14,575 nucleotides of DNA. Origin: Pseudomonadota bacterium. Its GTDB lineage: Bacteria; Pseudomonadota; Alphaproteobacteria; Ferrovibrionales; Ferrovibrionaceae. The stretch covers positions 1 to 14,575 of the forward strand of contig JAJYTL010000048.1 of NCBI GenBank assembly GCA_021793055.1. Reading direction: 5' to 3'. The notes under the pieces were generated by a model. It was not told the DNA's origin. It worked only from the letters and a program-made list of their open reading frames with translations, and made no database searches. Both the position numbers and the translations under genes were made by a program. Of the stretch, positions 1 to 6,376 are shown one piece after another (position 1 is the first letter of the stretch; each line of letters begins with the position of its first letter).

Positions 1-1417
1 ATATCCGCACCATATCGCGAACGCCCTGCCTCACGAGCTTTGTCGGGATCGGTAGCATGCCCCATTCGGGCATCCCCGGGCCGCCCAGAGGGCCGGCATT
101 GCGGAGCACCAGGACGTGATCGGCTGTGACCTCGAGGTCCTCGCGATCGATCCCGGTCTTGAGCGCCGGATAGTCGTCGAACACCAGCGCCGGGCCGGAA
201 TGGCGCAGCAGATGCGGCGCCGCTGCGGACGGCTTCATGACGCAGCCGTTCGGCGCCAGATTGCCTTTGAGAACCGCGAGCGCGCCCTCCTGATAGATGG
301 CGCGGTCCAGCGGCCGGATCACGTCGTCGTTATAAACCTCGGCACCGTCCAGGCACTCCCCCCAGGTCCGGCCGGTGACATTGATCTGGGAGAGATCGAG
401 AAACGATTTCAACCGGCTCATCAGCCCCGGAAGGCCGCCGGCGTAGTAGAAATCCTCCATCAGATAGGTATCGCCGCTCGGCCGGATATTGGCGATGACC
501 GGCACTTTTCGGCTCGTCACGTCGAAATCCTCAAGCCCGATCGGGTGTCCAGCGCGCCGCGCCATGGCGAGAAGATGAATCACGGCGTTGGTCGAGCAGC
601 CCATCGCCATCGCGACCACGATGGCGTTGCGGTAGGCGGCGACGGTCTGGATCTTGGCCGGCGTCAAGTCCTCCCAGACCATGTCGACGATCCGCCGGCC
701 GGCGGCCGCGCACATGCGGATATGGTTCGAGTCCGCCGCTGGGATTGAGGAAGCGCCGGGCAGCGTCATGCCGATCGCCTCGGCCAGCGCGGTCATGGTC
801 GCGGCCGTGCCCATGGTCATGCAGACGCCATACGAGCGGGCGATTCCGACCTCCATCTCAGACCAATCCTTGTCCGAAATGTTTCCCGCCCGGCGCTCAT
901 CCCAATACTTGAAGGCATCCGAGCCCGATCCCAGCACCTTGCCGTGCCAATTGCCCCGCAACATTGGGCCGGCGGGCACGAAAATCGCCGGCACGCCTGC
1001 ACTAATCGCGCCAAGCAGGAGGCCGGGCGTGGTCTTGTCGCAGCCGCCCATCAAGACCGCGCCATCGATCGGGTGCGAGCGTATCAATTCCTCCGTCTCC
1101 ATCGCGAGGAAATTGCGATAGAGCATGGTTGTCGGCTTAACTTTGCTCTCCGACAGCGACATGGCCGGCAGTTCGACTGGAAATCCGCCCGCCTGCAGGA
1201 TGCCGCGCTTCACGTCCTCGGCGCGTTCCTTGAGATGCGCGTGGCATTGATTCAGATCGGACCACGTGTTTATGACGGCGATGATCGGCCTGCCGACATA
1301 ATCGGCGGCGGCATAGCCCATCTGATTCATCCGAGAGCGGTGTCCGAACGAGCGGAAATCATCGGGGCCGAACCAGCGCGCGCTGCGAAGTTGATCGGGG
1401 GTTTTGCGACGCATCAT
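1..1417 (-). CDS. IlvD/Edd-family dehydratase, probable sugar-acid (pentonate-type) dehydratase, C-terminus off the left edge
   Basis: The reading frame is open from an ATGATG at 1417/1414 to the left edge (about 472 residues), so roughly the last 100 residues are missing. The second ATG has better spacing from the GGAG at 1424-1421 (6 bases against 3). Family enzymes dehydrate dihydroxy acids to 2-keto acids with an Fe-S cluster and Mg2+. The three cluster cysteines are visible: C58 (NTWSDLNQCH), C126 in GGCDKTTP, and C199 in GVCMTMGT. Lys128 of CDKTTP corresponds to the modified metal-site lysine. The cysteine spacing and the motifs NTWSD, SESKVKPTTMLYRN and HPIDG resemble rhizobial L-arabinonate dehydratase more than biosynthetic IlvD, so a sugar-acid substrate is inferred. 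True dihydroxy-acid dehydratase (ilvD) remains possible. The proton-abstracting serine lies in the missing part. The gene is codirectional with the upstream thiolase, separated by 167 bases containing a hairpin. Confidence 0.9.
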   Translation of the reverse strand, partial: MMRRKTPDQLRSARWFGPDDFRSFGHRSRMNQMGYAAADYVGRPIIAVINTWSDLNQCHAHLKERAEDVKRGILQAGGFPVELPAMSLSESKVKPTTMLYRNFLAMETEELIRSHPIDGAVLMGGCDKTTPGLLLGAISAGVPAIFVPAGPMLRGNWHGKVLGSGSDAFKYWDERRAGNISDKDWSEMEVGIARSYGVCMTMGTAATMTALAEAIGMTLPGASSIPAADSNHIRMCAAAGRRIVDMVWEDLTPAKIQTVAAYRNAIVVAMAMGCSTNAVIHLLAMARRAGHPIGLEDFDVTSRKVPVIANIRPSGDTYLMEDFYYAGGLPGLMSRLKSFLDLSQINVTGRTWGECLDGAEVYNDDVIRPLDRAIYQEGALAVLKGNLAPNGCVMKPSAAAPHLLRHSGPALVFDDYPALKTGIDREDLEVTADHVLVLRNAGPLGGPGMPEWGMLPIPTKLVRQGVRDMVRI

Positions 1418-1498
1418 GCACTCCAGAACCACGGTTGCGTTGCCACGCTACCAGTTCCGGTTGCCGTGGTGAAGAACAGGGTGGGGCATGTGCCGGAA

Positions 1499-1529
1499 GA
1501 CGGCGGCGCTACGGCACCGCGCCGCCGTC
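1499..1529 (-). terminator. Perfect 11-bp GC-rich hairpin between thiolase and dehydratase genes
   Basis: GACGGCGGCGC at 1499-1509 is perfectly complementary to 1519-1529, with a 9-base loop. It lies 56 bases past the thiolase stop and 82 bases before the dehydratase start. A second, imperfect stem at 1545-1563 sits just after the thiolase stop. Neither is followed by a T-run on the minus strand, so this is not a textbook intrinsic terminator. It could be a weak terminator, an mRNA 3'-end stabiliser or a pause site that separates expression of the two genes. Confidence 0.4.
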
Positions 1530-1584
1530 GGGATTGACGCTATCGCTCCGCTCTAGCGGGAGCTGGGAGCGCTTGCGGCTGGGG

Positions 1585-2769
1585 TTAAAGCCTTTCCAAA
1601 GCCAGCGCGATGCCCTGACCGCCGCCGATGCAAAGCGTGACAATGCCGCGCTTCAGCCCATCGCGCTCCATCGCGTGCAGGAGCCGGGTGGTCAACACCG
1701 CGCCCGTGGCGCCGATCGGGTGGCCATGGGCGATCGCGCCGCCTTCGACATTCACCACGTCCTCGGCGAAGCCGAGCTCGCGATAGACCGCGATGGCAAT
1801 GGCGGCAAAGGCCTCGTTGATCTCGATCCGGTCCACGTCCTTGACTGTCCAGCCGGCGCGCTCCAGGGCGCGCCGCACCGCCGGCACCGGCCCCATGCCA
1901 AACATGCCGGGCTCGACCGCCGCGACGCCATAGCTGACCAGGCGCGCCATCGGCTTGACGCCGTTGTGTTCCGCGAAACCGCGCTCGGCGACGACCATGG
2001 CCGCCGCGCCGCTGTTCAGGCCGGGCGCGTTGCCGGCGGTGATGGTGCCGTCCTTGCGGAAGGCCGGCTTCAACTTGGCCAGGGTTTCGAGCGTCGTGTC
2101 GGCCCGGTTGTGCTCGTCCTTCTTGAACAACTCGGGACCTTTGCGGCCCTTGATCTCCACCGCAACGATCTCGGCATCGAATTTGCCGGCGGCCTGGGCC
2201 GCGGAAAAGCGCTTCTGGGAGCGCTCGGCCCAGCGGTCCTGGGCCTCGCGGCTGACCTGGTAGGCTTTAGCGAGGTCTTCGGTGTGCCAGCCGGAATGCT
2301 GATCCGAGAAGGCATCGTTCAGCCCATCGTGCAGCATGCTGTCATAAATCTGAGCGTCACCCATGCGATAGCCCCAGCGGCCACCGCCCATGAGATAGGG
2401 CGCGGCGTCCATATTCTCCATGCCGCCGGCAAGGCCCACATCGGCATAGCCGAGCCAGATTTCTTGCGCTACCGACGCGATGGCTTGGGCACCCGAGCCG
2501 CAGACCCGGTTCACCGTCATCGCCGGCACCTCGACCGGAACGCCGCCGTGGATTGCGGCTTGTCGGGCTGGATTCATCTTGTTCCCGGCCTGGATGACAT
2601 TGCCGAGAACGACGCTTTTCAGCTTTCCGGGGTCGACGCCGGCCCGGTTCACGGCTTCGCGCACCACCGTAGCGCCGAGGTTCACAGCGGGTAGCGTTTT
2701 CAGCGTGCCGCCATAGGTTCCGATCGCGGTGCGAACGGGATGGCAAAGAACGACCTCATGAGCGGCCAT
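1585..2769 (-). CDS. Acetyl-CoA C-acetyltransferase-type thiolase
   Basis: The 394-residue protein has the full length of a type II thiolase (PhaA/AtoB), which condenses two acetyl-CoA to acetoacetyl-CoA or cleaves 3-ketoacyl-CoA. The acyl-carrying cysteine is C90 (NRVCGSGAQA). The C-terminal catalytic residues are H350 in AHGHPIGATG and C380 in CIGGGQG. NEAFA and the glycine-rich end are also intact. The start is fixed by AGAGGAGA at 2784-2777, seven bases upstream of ATG. The CoA-loop region reads HSGWHTEDLA (residues 158-167) rather than the common HMGxTAEN, so the substrate range is uncertain. No reductase or PHB synthase gene lies beside it, so a role in polyhydroxybutyrate, fermentation or beta-oxidation cannot be assigned. 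An FNR-like box is centred 67.5 bp upstream of the start. Confidence 0.93.
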   Translation of the reverse strand: MAAHEVVLCHPVRTAIGTYGGTLKTLPAVNLGATVVREAVNRAGVDPGKLKSVVLGNVIQAGNKMNPARQAAIHGGVPVEVPAMTVNRVCGSGAQAIASVAQEIWLGYADVGLAGGMENMDAAPYLMGGGRWGYRMGDAQIYDSMLHDGLNDAFSDQHSGWHTEDLAKAYQVSREAQDRWAERSQKRFSAAQAAGKFDAEIVAVEIKGRKGPELFKKDEHNRADTTLETLAKLKPAFRKDGTITAGNAPGLNSGAAAMVVAERGFAEHNGVKPMARLVSYGVAAVEPGMFGMGPVPAVRRALERAGWTVKDVDRIEINEAFAAIAIAVYRELGFAEDVVNVEGGAIAHGHPIGATGAVLTTRLLHAMERDGLKRGIVTLCIGGGQGIALALERL

Positions 2770-2776
2770 CGGGGGA

Positions 2777-2784
2777 TCTCCTCT
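2777..2784 (-). promoter_or_regulatory. Ribosome-binding site of the thiolase gene
   Basis: AGAGGAGA on the minus strand, with a 7-base spacer to the ATG at 2769, supports this start over internal methionines. Confidence 0.75.
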
Positions 2785-2829
2785 TGTGTAATTACGCCAA
2801 GCTTTAGCTAACCGAGCCCAGATTCGGCA

Positions 2830-2843
2830 TTGATTTCGATCAT
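2830..2843. promoter_or_regulatory. FNR/FixK-like box upstream of the thiolase gene
   Basis: TTGAT-TTCG-ATCAT matches the FNR-family consensus TTGAT-N4-ATCAA at 9 of 10 positions. Its centre is 67.5 bp upstream of the thiolase ATG. If it acted as a class II site at -41.5, the transcript would begin about 26 bases before the start codon, a plausible leader. A -10-like sequence at the matching place (around 2802-2811) is weak. Binding and orientation of control are inferred. Confidence 0.5.
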
Positions 2844-3056
2844 ATTAAGGCACCGGCTCGGGGCGCGCTCGATTGCGTCGTCGCGCCGCGGAGGTCCGGT
2901 TGCGCATCCCTTGAGCAAACCTCGGGACTGAAATTTCATACTTTGTAGTAGGTACTTATCCGACGGTGCTCCGTCACGACATTAGCGGCCGCCGATGCCA
3001 CGGACGGGCCGGGAGGAGGGCGAACGGCTGCGCGCAAGGCGGACATGAACGGCAAC

Positions 3057-3070
3057 TTGATCTGCCTCAA
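3057..3070. promoter_or_regulatory. FNR/FixK-like box upstream of the hydrogenase operon
   Basis: TTGAT-CTGC-CTCAA matches TTGAT-N4-ATCAA at 9 of 10 positions. It is centred 68.5 bp before the hydB GTG, almost the same distance as the box on the thiolase side. A class II arrangement would put the transcript start near 3105 with a weak -10 near 3090-3096. This suggests induction under low oxygen, as is common for hydrogenase operons, but binding is inferred. Confidence 0.6.
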
Positions 3071-3119
3071 GTCCAAATCCGAAGCTGATTGATAGCCTTG
3101 GATACGGGAATGCGCAGCC

Positions 3120-3126
3120 AAGGAGG
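3120..3126 (+). promoter_or_regulatory. Strong Shine-Dalgarno that fixes the hydB GTG start
   Basis: AAGGAGG lies five bases before the GTG at 3132. It is the strongest ribosome-binding site in the operon, as expected for the first gene. Downstream genes mostly rely on overlapping starts. Confidence 0.85.
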
Positions 3127-3131
3127 AACCT

Positions 3132-4295
3132 GTGGGCGGGCACGTCCTCGCGATCGGCGCCAAAGCGATGATGACGCGGGACGGACTGCAAGCGCTGATC
3201 GAAGCGCTGCTTTCGCGCGGCTATCGCCTGATCGGGCCGAGGCTCGGCGAGGGGGCCATCGTCTACGACGATATCGGCGGCATCGCCGATCTGCCCGCCG
3301 GCTGGACTGACCGGCAAGAGGCCGGCAGCTATCGTTTGGAACGACGGGCCGACGCCGCATTCTTCGGCTATGCCGTCGGGCCGCAATCCTGGAAGCGATT
3401 TCTCCACCCGCCGGTCGAGCGCCTTTGGCAAGCGCGCCGCGAGGGCGACGAGCTCGCCATCCTACCAATCGAGATCGAAACCCCGAAATTCGCCTTTCTC
3501 GGCGTCCGCGGTTGCGAATTGCGGGCCATTCAAATTCAGGACCGGGTCTTCACTGGGGGCTCCCAGGTCGACGTCGCTTATGGCGCGCGCCGGCGCGGCA
3601 ATTTCATCGTCGCCGTCAATTGCGGCACGGCCGGCGGCACCTGTTTCTGCGTTTCGATGGCGAGCGGCCCGAAGGCAAAAGGCGGCTTCGATCTCGCGCT
3701 GACCGAGCTGATCGAGGGCGGCGCACATGAGTTTCTGGTCGAGATCGGCAGCGCCACCGGTGCCGACCTTTTCGCCGGAATTCCGCAGCGCACGGCGAGC
3801 GGCGACGACATCGCAGCCGCCGAGGCCGTGGTGGCACGGACGGCGCGTGAGATGGGCCGTACCCTCGATAACACGGGGATCAAGGAACTTCTCCAGGGCA
3901 ATCCCAACCACCCGCGCTGGGATACGGTCGCCAGCCGCTGTTTGACTTGCGCCAACTGCACGATGGTTTGCCCGACCTGCTTTTGCACCACTGTCGAGGA
4001 CGGCAGCGATCTCGCGGGCGCCACGGCAGCGCGGGTACGGAAATGGGATTCCTGCTTCACCCTCGATTTTTCCTTCGTCCATGGCGGCCCGGTACGGAGT
4101 GAGCCGCGCGCGCGCTATCGCCAGTGGATGACCCATAAGCTCGCGAACTGGATCGATCAATTCGGCAAGTCTGGCTGCGTTGGCTGCGGCCGCTGCATCA
4201 CTTGGTGCCCAGTTGGGATCGACATTACCGAAGAGGTGGCGGCAATCCGGGCCAATGCCAGAACCGCCGGCACGCCGGAGAAGGGAGGCGCATGA
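3132..4295 (+). CDS. hydB: Group 3b [NiFe] hydrogenase beta subunit, 4Fe-4S dicluster electron-transfer protein
   Basis: The 387-residue product starts at GTG. It corresponds to HydB/HyhB (also annotated as anaerobic sulfite reductase subunit A-like) of cytoplasmic NADP(H)-linked hydrogenases, relaying electrons between the hydrogenase core and the flavin subunit. The N-terminal two thirds carry the family segment around C164-C173 (CGTAGGTCFC). Two ferredoxin-like motifs follow: C270, C273, C276 and C280 (CLTCANCTMVC, with further cysteines C283 and C285), and C349, C352, C355 and C359 (CVGCGRCITWCP). In archaeal homologues this subunit, with HydG, is linked to S0 reduction; that activity is not shown by sequence here. 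It is the first gene after the FNR-like box. Its TGA overlaps the next ATG as ATGA. Confidence 0.92.
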   Translation: MGGHVLAIGAKAMMTRDGLQALIEALLSRGYRLIGPRLGEGAIVYDDIGGIADLPAGWTDRQEAGSYRLERRADAAFFGYAVGPQSWKRFLHPPVERLWQARREGDELAILPIEIETPKFAFLGVRGCELRAIQIQDRVFTGGSQVDVAYGARRRGNFIVAVNCGTAGGTCFCVSMASGPKAKGGFDLALTELIEGGAHEFLVEIGSATGADLFAGIPQRTASGDDIAAAEAVVARTAREMGRTLDNTGIKELLQGNPNHPRWDTVASRCLTCANCTMVCPTCFCTTVEDGSDLAGATAARVRKWDSCFTLDFSFVHGGPVRSEPRARYRQWMTHKLANWIDQFGKSGCVGCGRCITWCPVGIDITEEVAAIRANARTAGTPEKGGA

Positions 4296-4759
4296 TGGAG
4301 GGCCTGGACAGCATTCTTGCCGAACAACCATTCTTCGCGGCGCTCGAGCCGGAATTGAGCAAGATCGTTTCGGGCTGCGCGCGCAACCGCCGCTTCGATG
4401 CCGGCAGCTATATCTTCCACGAAGGCGATGACGCGGATGAATTCTATCTGATCCGTCATGGCCGAGTGGCCCTGGAGATGGTCGCCCCCGGCCAAGCGCC
4501 GGTGGTTTTCAACACGCTGGGATCAGGCGACATTCTCGGTGCCTCCTGGCTGGTGCCGCCCTACAAATGGATGTTCGACGCCCGCGCCGTCGAATTGACC
4601 CGCGCCGTCGGCATCGACGCCAAATGCCTGCGCGGCAAGTGCGAGGCCGATCATCACCTCGGCTACGAGATGATGAAGCGCTTCCTGCCGGTCTTCGTCC
4701 GCCGGCTGCACGCGACACGGCTGCAAATCCTCGACGTCTACGGAAAGCGGGGCAAATGA
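4292..4759 (+). CDS. Cyclic-nucleotide-binding-domain protein without a DNA-binding domain, hydrogenase-associated
   Basis: The 155-residue protein is a single CRP/FNR-type sensor beta-barrel (about residues 8-115: FFAALEPEL, FDAGSYIFHEGDDADEFYLIRHGRVAL, GSGDILG) followed by one helix-rich tail (about 120-150). No helix-turn-helix follows, so it should not be a transcription factor. In the phosphate cassette the arginine is kept (R98 in DARAVE), but the nucleotide-ribose glutamate position reads ILGASW, so cAMP binding is doubtful. It lies between hydB and hydG and overlaps both by four bases, which argues for a role in the enzyme itself as an accessory or regulatory subunit. I recall such genes inside other bacterial group 3b operons, but know of no established function. 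The start could be 4292 or 4295; the latter has better spacing from GGAGG. Confidence 0.85.
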   Translation: MMEGLDSILAEQPFFAALEPELSKIVSGCARNRRFDAGSYIFHEGDDADEFYLIRHGRVALEMVAPGQAPVVFNTLGSGDILGASWLVPPYKWMFDARAVELTRAVGIDAKCLRGKCEADHHLGYEMMKRFLPVFVRRLHATRLQILDVYGKRGK

Positions 4760-5595
4760 CCGCGGCATTTCCAGCGAATGCCTTCGTTCCCACGGCCTAT
4801 CGCGTCATCCGCCAGCGGCGCGAAATGCGCGACGTGGCGACGCTTGAGCTGTCAGCCGCGGCAGGGGAATTGCCGACCTTCGCGCCGGGGCAATTCAACA
4901 TGCTCTATGCCTTCGGCGTCGGCGAGGTGGCGATCTCGGTCAGCGGCGATCCCGGGAATCGCGGCCGCTTCGTTCATACCCTTCGCGCGGTCGGCGCGGT
5001 CAGCACGGCGTTGGCGCGGCTCGAAGCCGGACAGATGCTCGGCCTGCGCGGGCCTTTTGGCACCGGTTGGCCGATGACGGCGGCGGTCGGCAGTGATCTC
5101 GTCATCATTGCCGGCGGCCTTGGCCTCGCGCCGCTCCGGCCCGCACTCTACCATCTGCTCAGCCATCGGGCGGATTACGGTGGCATCACCGTGCTTTACG
5201 GAACCCGCCATCCGCGCGACATCCTCTATCGGCGCGAGATCGAGCGCTGGCGCCGCCGGCTCGATCTCGATATCGAGATCACCGTCGACCACGCGGATCG
5301 CGCGTGGCATGGCCATGTCGGCGTGGTGCCGGCCTTGATCCCCCGTGCGGCCATCGATCCCGAAAATACCTTCGCTTTGGTCTGCGGCCCAGAAGCGATG
5401 ATGCGGTTCACCGTGGCGGGATTGCGCGACGCTGGCCTTGCCCCGGAACGCATCTATCTCTCCATGGAGCGCAACATGAAATGCGCCCTCGGCCTTTGCG
5501 GCCGTTGCCAATTCGGCCCTACCTTCATCTGCAAGGACGGCCCGGTGATGCGCTTCGACCGCATTTTGCAGATTTTCGCCACGCGGGAGATTTGA
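4756..5595 (+). CDS. hydG: Group 3b hydrogenase gamma subunit, FAD/NAD(P)-binding with [2Fe-2S]
   Basis: The 279-residue product is the diaphorase subunit that passes electrons between NAD(P)(H) and the Fe-S chain. It is a ferredoxin-NADP reductase-like fold: a flavin barrel (about 1-105, with PGQFNMLYAFGVGE and AISVSGD in the FAD-contact strand), a nucleotide domain with GGLGLAPLRP at 120-129 and CGPEAMM at 210-216, and a C-terminal [2Fe-2S] site with C243, C248, C251 and C259 (MKCALGLCGRC, then FICKDGPV). The length is normal for the family. The start at 4756 gives an ATGA overlap with the cNMP gene; the upstream extension of the frame is shadow sequence. Its stop is one base before hydD. 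Preference for NADP over NAD is inferred from the hydrogenase class. Confidence 0.92.
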   Translation: MTAAFPANAFVPTAYRVIRQRREMRDVATLELSAAAGELPTFAPGQFNMLYAFGVGEVAISVSGDPGNRGRFVHTLRAVGAVSTALARLEAGQMLGLRGPFGTGWPMTAAVGSDLVIIAGGLGLAPLRPALYHLLSHRADYGGITVLYGTRHPRDILYRREIERWRRRLDLDIEITVDHADRAWHGHVGVVPALIPRAAIDPENTFALVCGPEAMMRFTVAGLRDAGLAPERIYLSMERNMKCALGLCGRCQFGPTFICKDGPVMRFDRILQIFATREI

Positions 5596-5596
5596 C

Positions 5597-6376
5597 ATGG
5601 CACCCGCAAGACGTCCGCGCCTCGCGGTATGGAAGTTCGCCTCCTGCGATGGCTGCCAGCTCTCGTTGCTCGATTGCGAGGACGACATTCTAGCCTTGGC
5701 CGAGGTTGTCGAGATCGCCTCTTTTCCCGAGGCATCGAGCGCCATGAGCAAGGGTCCTTACGATATTTCCCTGGTGGAGGGATCGGTCACCACGCCGCAT
5801 GACGCGATGCGAATCAAGAAGGTCCGGCGCCAATCGCGACACCTCGTCACCATCGGCGCCTGCGCGACGGCAGGCGGCATTCAGGCACTGCGCAATTTCG
5901 CAGATGTCGATGATTTCATCGCCGCGGTTTACGCCACCTCGCGTTACATCAAGACCCTCGCCACCTCGACGCCGATTTCGGCCCATGTGCCGGTGGACTA
6001 CGAGCTGCACGGGTGCCCGATCGACAAGACGCAGCTGATCGAGGTGATTTCCGCCTTCCTGGCCGGCCGTAAACCCGCCATTCCAAATCAAAGCGTCTGT
6101 ATCGAGTGCAAGCAGCGCGGCACGGTCTGCGTCATGGTCGCGCGCGGCACGCCATGCCTTGGCCCCGTCACGCATGCCGGCTGCGGCGCGATCTGTCCCT
6201 CGTTCCGACGCGGCTGTTACGGCTGCTTCGGTCCGATGGCGCGGCCGAACACGACGGCGCTGGCGCGGGAATGGCGCCTGCTTGGTGCCAGCGAGACCGA
6301 TATTCAACGGGTCTATCGGACCTTCAATGCCGCCACCGAGCCGTTCAAGACGGAGAGCGAGGCCCATGGCGACTAG
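5597..6376 (+). CDS. hydD: Group 3b [NiFe] hydrogenase small subunit (delta)
   Basis: The 259-residue protein carries the Fe-S relay next to the NiFe site. The proximal cluster ligands are C17 and C20 (SCDGCQ), C89 (GAC) and C140 (HGCP). The C-terminal half supplies eight more cysteines (C168, C171, C178, C187, C196, C200, C207, C210), enough for two further cubanes. There is no Tat signal peptide and no membrane anchor, so the enzyme is cytoplasmic. This is the 20-kDa NADH:quinone oxidoreductase-like family. The ATG is one base after the hydG stop, and the 3' end overlaps hydA by 11 bases. All expected cluster ligands are present, so the subunit looks functional. Confidence 0.93.
   Translation: MAPARRPRLAVWKFASCDGCQLSLLDCEDDILALAEVVEIASFPEASSAMSKGPYDISLVEGSVTTPHDAMRIKKVRRQSRHLVTIGACATAGGIQALRNFADVDDFIAAVYATSRYIKTLATSTPISAHVPVDYELHGCPIDKTQLIEVISAFLAGRKPAIPNQSVCIECKQRGTVCVMVARGTPCLGPVTHAGCGAICPSFRRGCYGCFGPMARPNTTALAREWRLLGASETDIQRVYRTFNAATEPFKTESEAHGD

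Larger units (their letters stand above)
2770..3131. other. Divergent intergenic control region, 362 bp, no gene seen
   Basis: This stretch separates the thiolase (minus) from the hydrogenase operon (plus). I see no convincing coding frame in it. Short open frames on the minus strand at 2936-3431 run into hydB and look like shadows. It holds two FNR-like palindromes, the ribosome-binding sites of both flanking genes, and a small GACGG/CCGTC stem at 2962-2975 of unknown significance. Confidence 0.8.

Noticed and set aside
1435..2694. 419-codon plus-strand open frame opposite the thiolase
   Set aside because: The thiolase on the minus strand has all catalytic motifs and a good ribosome-binding site; this frame is its shadow.
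2962..2975. GACGG/CCGTC small hairpin in the divergent region
   Set aside because: A five-base stem is too short to separate from chance in GC-rich DNA.
4292..4759. CRP/FNR transcription factor that might control the operon through the FNR-like boxes
   Set aside because: The product ends after the sensor barrel and one helical tail; there is no helix-turn-helix, so it cannot bind the boxes itself.
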